NCBI RefSeq assembly: GCF_030268965.1
Contig: NZ_BSSE01000012.1
Span: 1-64,000 of the forward strand
Direction of reading: 5' to 3'
Origin: Microtetraspora sp. NBRC 16547
Lineage (GTDB): Bacteria; Actinomycetota; Actinomycetes; Streptosporangiales; Streptosporangiaceae
DNA: 64,000 nucleotides
Shown: positions 32,007-40,377 of the stretch, piece by piece
Position numbering within the stretch: position 1 is the stretch's first letter
Layout of the letters: the number at the start of each line of letters is the position of its first letter
The notes under the pieces: generated by a model
The model's input: the letters and a program-made list of their open reading frames with translations, nothing else
What the model was told of the DNA's origin: nothing
The model's database searches: none
Position numbers and translations under genes: made by a program

Positions 32007-33042
32007 TTACCGGGCGGTGCGGGAACTGCTACCCGCGCCTCCGCTGTCGCCCGAGGTCGAGCGGGCCGGGCGCGAGCGGCTCGCCGCCGCGTTCGCCCAG
32101 GAGCGGGTACGGCGGAGCCGCAGGGCCGTCAGGTGGGGCGGGTTGGGGCTCGGCCTGGCGGGGGTCGCGACCGCGGCGGCGGCCTTCGTGATCGCGCCGA
32201 CGGTGTTCCCGAGGGCGCCTGCCACCTCTGGCACGGGCGCTCAGGCGGATGGCAAGCGGTTCCTGCTGGTCGCGGCGGACTCGGTGGCCTCCATGCCCGA
32301 CGAGGGCACGTGGTGGGGCACCACGGAGGTCCACGGCTGGCAATTCCACGAGCCCGGCAGCCGGTACGTCCTGCGTGAGAGCGAGTCGATCGAGACCTGG
32401 ATCCCCGCGAATCCCGAAGGACGCACCTGGTACCGCCAGGCCCCTCAGGGGATCAAGCCCGCGACGCCTCAGGACGAGACGGCCTGGCGCGCCGACGGCT
32501 CACCGACGTCATGGACATATGACAAGCCCTCAGAGAAGGGACACTCCGGTGTCGTACGGGCGGAGCCTGGCGAGCAGCGGACCTGGTCGACCGAGGACTG
32601 GGATTTCCGCATCCTCACGGCGGGCAAGCCGCTGACCAAGATGAGCGAGGTGCCCGACACCCCCGAGGGGCTCAAGGCGCTCTTTGACGCCGATTACCGC
32701 ACGACCATCGACACCGCGGCGCGGCTGCTGTTCTTCGCGCCGGTGACGAGCGAGACCAGGGCCGCCGCGTACCGGCTGCTCGCTTCGACGCCCGGGGTCG
32801 CCGCCGTCGGGCAGGTGACCGACGTGCTGGGCCGTGTCGGGCAGGCGATCGAGTACGAGTCCGGGGAGTTCGCCCCGCCGAACTACGCGGGGGCGACCAG
32901 GACCCGGCTGGTGATCGACCCCGCCTCCGGCAGACCGCTTTCCATCGAAACCCGTTCCGCCGCGGACGGCCTGCTCCTGACGTACACCGCGATCCAGGAC
33001 AGCCGCTGGGCGGACGACAACCCGTTGAAGGAGACGAAATGA
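31999..33042 (+). CDS. CU044_5270-family membrane protein, sigma partner
   Basis: A 347-residue protein. A cytoplasmic N-terminus of ~50 residues is followed by one membrane helix (~52-75, G-G-L-G-L-G-L-A-G-V-A) and a large extracytoplasmic domain with W-W-G-T-T-E-V-H-G-W-Q and A-W-R-A-D-G-S-P-T-S-W. Proteins of this type are regularly encoded behind ECF sigma factors, which suggests control of the sigma across the membrane. Overlaps both neighbours, so all three genes form one operon. Confidence 0.82.
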   Translation: MDDYRAVRELLPAPPLSPEVERAGRERLAAAFAQERVRRSRRAVRWGGLGLGLAGVATAAAAFVIAPTVFPRAPATSGTGAQADGKRFLLVAADSVASMPDEGTWWGTTEVHGWQFHEPGSRYVLRESESIETWIPANPEGRTWYRQAPQGIKPATPQDETAWRADGSPTSWTYDKPSEKGHSGVVRAEPGEQRTWSTEDWDFRILTAGKPLTKMSEVPDTPEGLKALFDADYRTTIDTAARLLFFAPVTSETRAAAYRLLASTPGVAAVGQVTDVLGRVGQAIEYESGEFAPPNYAGATRTRLVIDPASGRPLSIETRSAADGLLLTYTAIQDSRWADDNPLKETK

Positions 33043-33932
33043 GATTCACCCTCGCCGTTGCCGCTGGGCTGATCTTCGCCGGTACGGCCGCCGTCCCCGC
33101 GTCCGCCGACGCGCCGAAGGGGGCATACTGGCGGGTCGAGACGATCTTCACCAGGACCCATGACCACGCCGTCGGCAGCGGCTACTACCTGACCCAGCGC
33201 AGCGTCGACACCGAGTGGCTGTCGCCCAAGGGCACGGGCTGGTTCGGCTTCCGGGAGCTGGGCGCCAAGCCCGCGACCGCGAAGGACGAGGCGGCCTGGC
33301 GCGCCGACGGTTCGCCGGCCACGTGGGAGTACCGCACGGAGGGCATGAAGTTCCGCCTGTCCGTCAAGCCGGGCAAGGGCACCATCGGGGTGCTCAAGAA
33401 GCCTGACGGGTTCCTGCTGGGTGAGAAGTACGTGACCTACCAGCGACTCCAGTCGCTGCCCACGGATGCCGAGGCGCTCAGGAAGCACCTTTTCGCGGAC
33501 GTCAACGCCTGGATCGACGAGGCCGCGGAGGAGGCCAAGACCACCAGCCCGAAGTCCAAGAAGGAGGACTGGCTGGTCGACCTCGACTGGTACGTGGCCA
33601 AGCGGGCGTGCGAGCTGCTGTACGCGAACCCGGTACCGGACAAGGTCAGGGCCGCCGCCTATCAGGTGCTGAAGACGACCAAGGGCGTCAGCGATCTCGG
33701 CCGGGCCAAGGATCCGCTGGGCCGCTCCGGCCGGAAGCTGGCCCTGCCCGTCTCCTCCAGCGGGGGCTCGGTGCTCAAGCAGCAGTTCCTGGTGGACACC
33801 CAGGCCATGACGCTGCTGGCCGAATACGTCGACCTGAAGTACGACGGAAAGGAGATGCTCGGCGCGTCCGGCGTGAAGACGTTCAGAGCCGGTTGGACGA
33901 ACGACAAGCCCGCCGCTCCGGGCGTGAGCTGA
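33039..33932 (+). CDS. Secreted paralogue of the CU044_5270-like domain
   Basis: A 297-residue protein with AAGGAG before ATG 33039, a 4-bp overlap and a cleavable signal peptide ending A-S-A-D-A. The mature protein repeats the features of the previous gene: Y-W-R-V-E-T, A-A-W-R-A-D-G-S-P-A-T-W, and a distal V-R-A-A-A-Y-Q-V-L region. It lacks the cytoplasmic part and membrane helix, so it is a soluble, exported form that arose by duplication. Possible ligand-binding partner of the upstream protein. Confidence 0.8.
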   Translation: MRFTLAVAAGLIFAGTAAVPASADAPKGAYWRVETIFTRTHDHAVGSGYYLTQRSVDTEWLSPKGTGWFGFRELGAKPATAKDEAAWRADGSPATWEYRTEGMKFRLSVKPGKGTIGVLKKPDGFLLGEKYVTYQRLQSLPTDAEALRKHLFADVNAWIDEAAEEAKTTSPKSKKEDWLVDLDWYVAKRACELLYANPVPDKVRAAAYQVLKTTKGVSDLGRAKDPLGRSGRKLALPVSSSGGSVLKQQFLVDTQAMTLLAEYVDLKYDGKEMLGASGVKTFRAGWTNDKPAAPGVS

Positions 33933-34733
33933 CCTTTCGCCTTCCATGCCGCGCCGCCCAGAGGTCCAGAACGGCTTCACGACAACGGATCGGCGCGGCC
34001 AGCCGCGTTCGCGGACGAGGTGGGCACGCACCGCCTGGCAGGTGCGAGCCTCGCCTGCGAGATAAGCGATGCCTAGCGCGCTGGGAAGCTCCAGAGCATG
34101 GACCGCCGGCGTAACGCCACTCCTGATGTGTCACGGTCTCCCGCTCCACGGCGGCCGGGAGATCGGGCAGCTCATGTGCTTCTTTGGTGCGGTGATCGGC
34201 GCGCGCCTGCCGCAGGTCGCTGCCTCCAGCGGGCCCTCGGGGCGGCCGACGGAGACGAGGCGGTCGTGCTGCACGAAGTACAGGCGGGTGCCCTGGGTGA
34301 AGCGGCTCTCCGGCGCCGACCACGCCGGTGGGGCCGACTCCAGGCTGCCAGGAGCAGGGCGAGGGGCCAGGTTCTCACGGGCGGTTCCCTGGTGGGTTGG
34401 TTCTGACGGGCGGTTCCTCGGCAGGGTGAGGGTGAAGACAGCTCCGGGGCCGGGGGCGAAGGTCAGGTCGCTGCGCCTCCCTGCAGCCGCCCGCGCCGTA
34501 CGAGGAGAACTAGCCACCCGCGCGCTCTCGCCAGGCCATGCCTTTCCCTCTGGGGACGAGGGGAGGGGGGCGGGAACACGGGCCGGTCCCGACTCCTTGC
34601 GTAGCCCGGGCTGTCGGGGAGCGTCGCGCGATGTTAATCTCCACGCTCTTCGGCGTTCAAGGAGATCACCTTTGGAGCCTCTAACTTCGCATTTGCCATG
34701 TTTCAGGCGATAAACGAAAGATGGAGGACTCCC
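33933..34733. other. Relic-rich 800-bp gap
   Basis: No intact gene is seen. Besides the RepSA remnant (34105-34221), the minus strand around 34420-34480 reads F-A-P-G-P-G-A-V-F-T-L-T-L-P-R, like the last strand of a histidine-kinase ATPase domain, so a kinase tail may also be buried here. The right end, from about 34630, is the promoter region of the PhoX-like gene. Confidence 0.4.
34105..34221 (-). pseudogene. RepSA-type replication initiator, second remnant
   Basis: About 39 residues: D-L-R-Q-A-R-A-D-H-R-T-K-E-A-H-E-L … V-E-R-E-T-V-T-H-Q-E-W-R-Y-A-G. They align without gaps to the segment D-L-R-Q-T-R-A-D-H-R-A-K-E-A-C-E-L of the larger relic at 10930-11388. Surrounding frames show nothing of the protein, so only a shard of a second element copy remains. 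Confidence 0.75.
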
Positions 34734-36302
34734 ATGCTGTCTCCCAGACTGCGCACCACGTTCGTGGGTGCGACGGCTGTCGCGGCCTCACTGCTTGCTT
34801 CGGGTGTCGCGGCGGCCGATCCCGCCTCTACGGTGTCGACCGGGCCGAGCACCACGGTCGCTCCCTACGTGTTGCCGGTCGCCAACGGAGTCAGCGTCAC
34901 CTCCCTGCTCACCGTGGGTGACAAGCCCGCGGACAACGGCTACCGGATGGTCGGGATCCCCGACGGTATCGGCGCGTACCGCGACGGCAAGGACCTCGTT
35001 CTCTACATGAACCAGGAGCTGGGCGCCACCTCGGGCCTGGTGCGTGCGCACGGGCAGAAGGGCTCCTTCGTCTCCAAGCTCGTGATCGACCAGCGGACCG
35101 GAGCCGTCAAGAACGGCTCCGACCTGATCACCTCCGTGCGCTACTGGGACTACGTCAAGCAGACGTGGGGCCCCGCTCCCGTGGCGCCGGAGGGTGCGGC
35201 GTCGGGCACGCACGTGGCCGCCTTCAACCGCTTCTGCTCGGGCGATCTCGTCCCGGCGGGCCGGTTCCTCAACAAGAGCACTGGCAAGGGCTACGACGGC
35301 CGTGTCTACTTCGCCAACGAGGAGGGCGGCGACGAGAGCCGGGTCTTCGGCGTCACCGATGACGGCATCACCACGCAGCTTCCGCGCCTCGGTCTGTTCT
35401 CCATGGAGAACACCCTGGCGGCGGCCAACAAGAGCGACACCACGCTCGTGGTCGGGACCGAGGACGGCGGCGTGGGCCAGCTCCGCGTGTACTCCGGGCG
35501 CAAGCAGGCCTCCGGCTCTCCGATGGAGAAGGCGGGCCTGACCAACGGCACGCTCGGCGTGGTGGACGTGGTCGGTCACGCCGTGGCCACCGACGCCGAG
35601 TTCCGGGCCAAGTACGGCAAGGACACCCCGGTCAAGGTCACGTTCAACCCTCTCGACTGGAAGGTGAACGGCAAGCAGCAGAACATCGACGCGGAGAAGG
35701 CGGGTCTCACCCTCAACCGCATCGAGGACGGCGCCTTCGACCCGGTGCACCCGAACGACTTCTACTTCGTCACCACCTCGGGCGGGGACACCACGCGTTC
35801 TCCCGAGCAGCCCAACGCTCCTCGTGACGGCGGCGGCCTCTGGCGCATGCGGTTCGCCGATATCGAGCACCCCGAGCGGGGCGGCACACTCACCCTCCTG
35901 CTCGACGGCAGCGAGGCGCCGTACCTGAACATGCCCGACAACATCACGATCGACGGCCAGGGCAACCTGCTCATCCAGGAGGACCCGGGCAACAACCCCC
36001 ACGTCGCACGGATCCTGGCCTACCGGATCTCCGACGGCGCCCGTGGCGTGCTCGCGCAGTTCGACCCCAAGCAGTTCGGCCTGGTCACCGAGCCCACCTT
36101 CATGACCCAGGACGAGGAGTCCAGCGGCATCATCCCCGACCCGTTCACTCCGAACTCGTTCTACTTCGACGCCCAGATCCACACCAGCAAGGGCCTGCCG
36201 CCCGGCACCGGCCCGGGCACCGTGCAGGAGTACGTGGAGCGCGGCCAGCTGCTGCGGCTCACCGTGCAGGCGTGGGGCCAGGTCTACAGCATCAAGGGCT
36301 GA
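34734..36302 (+). CDS. PhoX-like (DUF839) secreted phosphatase
   Basis: A 522-residue secreted protein; GGAGG 6 nt before ATG 34734, signal peptide ending A-A-A-D-P. The body has the repeated beta-propeller pattern of PhoX/DUF839 enzymes: G-I-P-D-G-I-G-A-Y-R-D-G, Y-M-N-Q-E-L-G, F-A-N-E-E-G-G-D-E-S-R, E-D-G-A-F-D-P and Q-E-D-P-G-N-N. PhoX enzymes are Ca2+/Fe3+ alkaline phosphatases that release phosphate outside the cell. The neighbouring GDPD gene supports a phosphate-scavenging role. Active-site residues cannot all be assigned by eye, so the enzymatic call is probable, not sure. Confidence 0.82.
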   Translation: MLSPRLRTTFVGATAVAASLLASGVAAADPASTVSTGPSTTVAPYVLPVANGVSVTSLLTVGDKPADNGYRMVGIPDGIGAYRDGKDLVLYMNQELGATSGLVRAHGQKGSFVSKLVIDQRTGAVKNGSDLITSVRYWDYVKQTWGPAPVAPEGAASGTHVAAFNRFCSGDLVPAGRFLNKSTGKGYDGRVYFANEEGGDESRVFGVTDDGITTQLPRLGLFSMENTLAAANKSDTTLVVGTEDGGVGQLRVYSGRKQASGSPMEKAGLTNGTLGVVDVVGHAVATDAEFRAKYGKDTPVKVTFNPLDWKVNGKQQNIDAEKAGLTLNRIEDGAFDPVHPNDFYFVTTSGGDTTRSPEQPNAPRDGGGLWRMRFADIEHPERGGTLTLLLDGSEAPYLNMPDNITIDGQGNLLIQEDPGNNPHVARILAYRISDGARGVLAQFDPKQFGLVTEPTFMTQDEESSGIIPDPFTPNSFYFDAQIHTSKGLPPGTGPGTVQEYVERGQLLRLTVQAWGQVYSIKG

Positions 36303-36318
36303 CCTACGCACTGGCTCA

Positions 36319-36351
36319 CGGCCCTTCCCGGCACCGCCGGGGAGGGCCGTT
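36319..36351 (+). terminator. Long hairpin after the PhoX-like gene
   Basis: ACGGCCCTTCCCGGC (36319-36333) pairs with GCCGGGGAGGGCCGT (36337-36351) across a 3-base loop, 16 bp after the stop codon. Confidence 0.8.
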
Positions 36352-36438
36352 CCGCTGCCCGCGGTAAAGACGAGGCCGTGATGGTGTTGACCTCAGGGCG
36401 CGATACGGCGACGAGGAGCCACCCCCAGCGGTGCCAAG

Positions 36439-36460
36439 CGTTCCGTGAACGTTCACGACC
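36439..36460 (+). promoter_or_regulatory. PHO-box-like direct repeat before the GDPD gene
   Basis: Two adjacent 11-bp units, CGTTCCGTGAA and CGTTCACGACC, resemble the GTTCA-type direct repeat units bound by PhoP in streptomycetes. The sequence also contains the palindrome GTGAACGTTCAC (36446-36457). It lies 85-105 bp upstream of a glycerophosphodiesterase and near a PhoX-like gene, both typical Pho-regulon members. Confidence 0.55.
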
Positions 36461-36544
36461 CCAACACGCCATGGCCGTAACCGGGGTCGGCCGACGATCT
36501 AGCGTCCTCAAGGTCAGATAGGCCTAACGGAGCGGAGCCCCCCC

Positions 36545-37612
36545 TTGAACCTTCGTCATGTCATGGTGAGCTTGGCCTTTGTGCCCGCACTCGCCGTGCC
36601 GGTAGCCGCCCACGCATCGACGGCCAAAGGTCCCGGTGTGCTGCCCCAGAAGACCCACTTCGACCTGCAGGCCCACCGCGGCGGCATCGGCATGACGACC
36701 GAGGAGTCGCTGGAGGGTTTCGCCAAAGCCCTGCGCCTCGGAGTCAGCACCCTGGAGCTGGACACCCACGTCACCAAAGATGAGAAGGTCGTCGTCAACC
36801 ACGACCGCCAGATCAGCGCCCAGAAGTGCCGCGACACCGAGCCGGTCACGCCCGGCGACCCGATGTACCCGTACGTCGGCAAGTACGTCAAGGACCTGAC
36901 CCTGGCCCAGATCAAGACCATGGACTGCGGATACCAGCAGCTGCCTGGTTTCCCCGAGCAGGAGGTGATCCACGGCTTCCGGATGGTCGAGCTCAAGGAC
37001 GTGTTGAACCTCGTCAAGAGCTACCACGCCAACCAGGTCAAGCTGAACATCGAGACCAAGGTCGAAGCGGGCGCTCCGGAGCAGACCGCGCCGCGGGAGC
37101 TGTTCGTCCGCCGGGTGTACGAGGAGATCCACGCTTCGGGGATTGAGGACCAGGTCACCATCCAGTCCTTCGACTGGGGCGCGTTGATGGAAATGCACCG
37201 CCTCGCGCCGACCTGGCCGCTGGTGGCGCTGACCAACTACGACTTCCTCCAGGTGGGTCGGCCCGGCGCCTCGCCGTGGCTCGGGGGGCTCGACGCCGAC
37301 GACTTCGGCGGCGACTTCGTGAAGGTCGCCGCCGCCATCCCGGGCGTCACGGCGCTGTCTCCGGTGTACGGCTTCCCGCAGAACGGAAAGATCGGCGACC
37401 CGGGCTTCCGCTTCTATGTCGATGAGGCGATGGTGTCGGAGGCGCACGCGCGTGGCCTGAAGGTCATCCCGTGGACCTGCGACGACCCCGCCACCATCGA
37501 GGCCCTCATGGACATGGGCATCGACGGCATCATCACTGACTACCCGAACAGCGTCCGGCAGATCATGGCCGACCGCGGCATGCGACTGCCGAAGGCCTAC
37601 GCGCCGCGCTGA
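36545..37612 (+). CDS. Secreted glycerophosphodiester phosphodiesterase
   Basis: A 355-residue exported enzyme (TTG 36545; ATG 36563 alternative) that hydrolyses glycerophosphodiesters to glycerol-3-phosphate and alcohol. The signal peptide ends about A-H-A-S-T. Catalytic core: Q-A-H-R-G-G, E-L-D-T-H-V-T-K-D and V-N-H-D, then N-I-E-T-K; the two His and the Glu/Asp metal ligands of the GDPD family are all present. The C-terminal I-I-T-D-Y-P closes the TIM barrel. With PhoX and a PHO-box-like site it suggests a phosphorus-starvation cluster. Confidence 0.93.
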   Translation: MNLRHVMVSLAFVPALAVPVAAHASTAKGPGVLPQKTHFDLQAHRGGIGMTTEESLEGFAKALRLGVSTLELDTHVTKDEKVVVNHDRQISAQKCRDTEPVTPGDPMYPYVGKYVKDLTLAQIKTMDCGYQQLPGFPEQEVIHGFRMVELKDVLNLVKSYHANQVKLNIETKVEAGAPEQTAPRELFVRRVYEEIHASGIEDQVTIQSFDWGALMEMHRLAPTWPLVALTNYDFLQVGRPGASPWLGGLDADDFGGDFVKVAAAIPGVTALSPVYGFPQNGKIGDPGFRFYVDEAMVSEAHARGLKVIPWTCDDPATIEALMDMGIDGIITDYPNSVRQIMADRGMRLPKAYAPR

Positions 37613-37737
37613 CTCCCTCTGCCGATGTCGGCCTGACGCGCCCAGTTCCGGATCGTCTGTCAGAAGGCTCGAACCCGCGAGCCAGCTCTTCTGGCGTCCG
37701 TCAAGGCTCGCGTCTCCGCCTGATCTGGAAGATCAGA

Positions 37738-37768
37738 GAGGCCGGTCCCGCTGGGCGGAACCGGCCTC
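37738..37768. terminator. Hairpin between convergent genes
   Basis: GAGGCCGGT (37738-37746) pairs with ACCGGCCTC (37760-37768). It lies between the GDPD gene and the end of the minus-strand gene at 37814 and can serve both. Confidence 0.75.
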
Positions 37769-37813
37769 ACCGATCGTTCCCCGCATATACGCCAGGCGCA
37801 GATGGCAGATGTG

Positions 37814-38791
37814 TCAAGGGATGGGGATCAAGTCGTACGGCGGGGACGCGTTGTGAAGTTCGGCTGTGTCCGCTGCGTTGTGGCGTCGCAGGACCTGGGA
37901 GATAAGCGACAATCCGTGAGACAGATCGTCGCGAATGAGTACGTCGACCGAGGTTGAGACGCTGACATAGCTTCCATCTGCTCCTTGGCGGGCCATTCCA
38001 CCGGCTATCTCTGCCCGGCCTAACCCTGCCTGTTTCAGGGTGTCGTTCACGTCGGAGGTGAGGATGCGATCGTGGTCTGCCGGACGGCTCTCGGTGGCAA
38101 GCGTCAGACGTAGTTCCCATGACCGGGCGGTGGCCAGCGGACTTGGTCCGAACCACCGCTTCACCAAGGAGCCTTGCGGAAGCCCGGCCAGCACTTCCAC
38201 GGCCCAGCAGGACTCTGCCCTGCTCACTGGTTCGGCCAGGGCACGTAGGAGGACAGGGTGGGCCGCGTCCGCGGTGCGCAACGCCTCGACGAGCGAGGCG
38301 AGGTGAGTATGGCCTTCGCCAGTGGTGCAGCGGTTCAGGGCGGCGCGGATGGCAGGGTCATGCAGGGATGCGTCGGTCGTGGCAGTGGCGAGGACCCGCC
38401 TTGCCCGGTCGAGAAGTGCAGCCCAGGCGGTGAAGGGAAAATCTTCGGAATCGGGGGTGCGTAGCGAGTAGAGCTCCCGTGGAGCCGAGTCGCGATCGAG
38501 TTGCTCCACTGCTAAGTGGCCGTTATCTCCGACCCTCCAGCACAGGCCGCTGCCTCGCAGGTCACGCAGTTCGAACCAGTCCCGGGTCTCGGGTCGCAGG
38601 CCATCGAGGGGATTGGGGCGCATCACTCGGAAGGCCGCGTCCATCAGCGGGGTGATGGCATCCGGGTCGTCCGGCTCGCCCAGGACGACGAAGCGGGCCA
38701 GTAGCGCGAGCACTGGCCCAGGATGGCGGAGCTGGGGATCCTGCAGCGCCAAAGCCCGGGCAAGGAGGTCCAGTTCGCTCCAGCGCATCAC
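37814..38791 (-). CDS. Hypothetical protein, start uncertain
   Basis: A 325-residue soluble protein from GTG/ATG 38791/38788, rich in Leu, Arg and Asp, with no catalytic motif seen. The same frame stays open and protein-like well upstream: codons 38792-38908 read E-R-H-D-L-D-V-N-N-G-Y-F-N-F-A-L-S-A-P-E-L and so on, but without ATG, GTG or TTG. So the natural start may have been lost (a GTC at 38906-38908 stands where an ATG would fit) or is non-standard. That upstream part overlaps the tail of the MerR gene in another frame. Confidence 0.65.
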   Translation of the reverse strand: MMRWSELDLLARALALQDPQLRHPGPVLALLARFVVLGEPDDPDAITPLMDAAFRVMRPNPLDGLRPETRDWFELRDLRGSGLCWRVGDNGHLAVEQLDRDSAPRELYSLRTPDSEDFPFTAWAALLDRARRVLATATTDASLHDPAIRAALNRCTTGEGHTHLASLVEALRTADAAHPVLLRALAEPVSRAESCWAVEVLAGLPQGSLVKRWFGPSPLATARSWELRLTLATESRPADHDRILTSDVNDTLKQAGLGRAEIAGGMARQGADGSYVSVSTSVDVLIRDDLSHGLSLISQVLRRHNAADTAELHNASPPYDLIPIP

Positions 38792-39303
38792 GTGGGGATG
38801 GAAATGTGCCTGGTCGTCCCAGCCGAGGTCGGCGGGTTCGGGCAGCTCGGGGGCCGAAAGAGCAAAGTTGAAGTACCCGTTGTTGACGTCGAGATCGTGG
38901 CGTTCGACTCGGATCGGGCGTTCCGCACGGCTCGCTTGAAGTCGGGACAGTCGGTCAGCGGCTCGTGATCACAGGTCACGGCGTGGTTAAGAGCGTTGCG
39001 CAACCGGATCAACTGGGCGATGCGCTGGTTCAACTCCCTGGCTTTAACCGCCATCTGTTCGCGAATCTCTTGGTCGCCGGGCCGTGATCGCAGGAATGAG
39101 TCGATTTCGGCGATTCCGAAGCCGGCGCTGCGGGCACAGAGGATCAGCCCGAGACGCTCCAGCACCTCTGGTCGGTAGGCGCGGCGCAGGCCGTTGCGGG
39201 CTGTGCTGGAAATGAGGCCTTTGCGTTCATAGAACCGCAGCGCCGAGGGGGCCAGCCCGGTGCGCTCGGCTACCTCGCCGATATCCAGCAGCGTCTCGTC
39301 CAC
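38788..39303 (-). CDS. MerR-family transcriptional regulator
   Basis: A 171-residue regulator. AAGGAGG 8 nt upstream sets GTG 39303. The HTH/wing is I-G-E-V-A-E-R-T-G-L-A-P-S-A-L-R-F-Y-E-R-K-G-L and R-R-A-Y-R-P-E-V-L, followed by the antiparallel dimer helix (M-A-V-K-A-R-E-L-N-Q-R-I-A-Q-L). Then come C-D-H-E-P-L-T-D-C-P, which may bind metal or sense redox. The last ~25 residues are Ser/Thr-rich, unlike the family, and lie over the other gene's upstream frame, so a frameshift near 38930 is possible. It probably controls the divergent MBL-fold gene. Confidence 0.85.
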   Translation of the reverse strand: MDETLLDIGEVAERTGLAPSALRFYERKGLISSTARNGLRRAYRPEVLERLGLILCARSAGFGIAEIDSFLRSRPGDQEIREQMAVKARELNQRIAQLIRLRNALNHAVTCDHEPLTDCPDFKRAVRNARSESNATISTSTTGTSTLLFRPPSCPNPPTSAGTTRHISIPT

Positions 39304-39327
39304 CCCGACTGCCTCCTTGTCTCCTTG

Positions 39328-39347
39328 ACTTGAACCGCGGTTCAAGT
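39328..39347. promoter_or_regulatory. MerR-type operator in a stretched promoter
   Basis: ACTTGAACCGCGGTTCAAGT is a perfect 20-bp palindrome between the divergent MerR (start 39303) and MBL-fold (start 39363) genes. TTGACT at 39325-39330 overlaps its left edge, and a 19-bp spacer to about 39350 fits MerR-activated promoters, where the regulator untwists over-long spacing. Confidence 0.75.
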
Positions 39348-39362
39348 CGCAGTCTAGGGCGC

Positions 39363-40169
39363 ATGAAGATCCACCACATGAACGTCGGGTCGCTGCGGAA
39401 GATCGAGCCGACCTACAGCGCCCTCACTCCCATGCCCATCGTGTGTCACGCTCTGCTGGTCGAAACCGATGAGGCCGGCCTCGTGCTGGTGGAGACCGGC
39501 CTCGGCCTGGACGATGTCCGGCGGCCCGAGGAGTCGCTGGCCGCCGACTGGATCGCGCTGGCTGAACCGCTTCTGGACCCAGCTGAGACCGCCGTGCGCC
39601 AGATCGTTCGTCTGGGTCATGATCCCGCCGACGTTCGCCACATTGTGGTGACGCACCTGGATGTGGACCACTCCGGCGGGCTGCCTGACTTCCCGCAGGC
39701 GCGGGTTCATCTGCTGGAAGCCGAATACCGGGCCGCACTGGCCGAGGCCCCGAGCCGCCGCTACCGCCCCGCCCACTGGGCGCACGGTCCGCACTGGATC
39801 ACCTATGGCAGCGACGGCGGTCAGGACTGGTTCGGGTTCCCCGGGGCCCGTCCATTGGAGGGGCTGTCGTCGGAGATCCTGCTGGTGCCACTCGGCGGTC
39901 ACAGCGCCGGTCATGTCGGAGTGGCGGTCCGGGACGATGACCGGTGGCTGCTGCACGCGGGCGACGCCTACTACTACCACCGGGAACTGGACGCCGACAC
40001 CCCGCACGGGCATCCGCTCATGGACGTCGTGCAGTGCGAGGCCCAGGTCCACCAAGCAGCCCGCCTCGCCACCCAAGTCCGGCTGCGCGCGCTCGTGCGC
40101 GAACACGGGGATCAGGTGACCATCGTGTCCGCACATGACCCCTGGGAGTTCGACCGCGTCCGATCATAA
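39363..40169 (+). CDS. MBL-fold metallo-hydrolase
   Basis: A 268-residue hydrolase with the zinc signature T-H-L-D-V-D-H-S-G-G near residue 100, later G-G-H-S-A-G-H-V-G, L-H-A-G-D-A-Y-Y and S-A-H-D-P. This is the dinuclear zinc metallo-beta-lactamase fold, closest in look to lactonase-like members. It is transcribed from the MerR-controlled divergent promoter, so it may remove the small molecule sensed by the MerR protein. Decayed peptide copy 4 follows directly. Confidence 0.9.
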   Translation: MKIHHMNVGSLRKIEPTYSALTPMPIVCHALLVETDEAGLVLVETGLGLDDVRRPEESLAADWIALAEPLLDPAETAVRQIVRLGHDPADVRHIVVTHLDVDHSGGLPDFPQARVHLLEAEYRAALAEAPSRRYRPAHWAHGPHWITYGSDGGQDWFGFPGARPLEGLSSEILLVPLGGHSAGHVGVAVRDDDRWLLHAGDAYYYHRELDADTPHGHPLMDVVQCEAQVHQAARLATQVRLRALVREHGDQVTIVSAHDPWEFDRVRS

Positions 40170-40188
40170 GCTTCGCGCACATCCAGAT

Positions 40189-40260
40189 GGCGGCTACTGC
40201 GGCACCGGCAGCACCAACGTCAAGCTGGGTGAATGCGCGCGAGGTTCCGGGACTTGTGCT
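40189..40260 (+). pseudogene. [10 protein letters not shown]-family micropeptide, decayed copy 4
   Basis: Codons read G-G-Y-C-G-T-G-S-T-N-V-K-L-G-E-C-A-R-G-S-G-T-C. The G-Y-C-G and V-K-L parts are kept, but the rest has diverged and the usual stop is gone; the frame runs on to 40368. It lies 20 bp beyond the MBL-fold gene, not behind a toxin. Confidence 0.5.
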
Positions 40261-40262
40261 GA

Positions 40263-40321
40263 TGGCAGATCTGCCGAAATATCGACGGCAGGTTTGCCGC
40301 ATCTACCGTGGCAGGTCTGCC
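40263..40321. repeat. Three palindromic 13-mers spaced exactly 23 bp
   Basis: GGCAGATCTGCCG (40263-40275), GGCAGGTTTGCCG (40286-40298) and GGCAGGTCTGCCG (40309-40321) are direct repeats, each with near-perfect GGCA…TGCC symmetry, separated by unrelated 10-bp spacers. A 23-bp period puts the sites about two helix turns apart. They look like an array of binding sites for a dimeric protein. They sit between two convergent genes, so their role as a promoter operator is not obvious. Confidence 0.7.
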
Positions 40322-40377
40322 GTACCAACACAACGCGCCGACCAGGCCGGAGAGGCCGTCGGAGGTGAGGATGTCCT

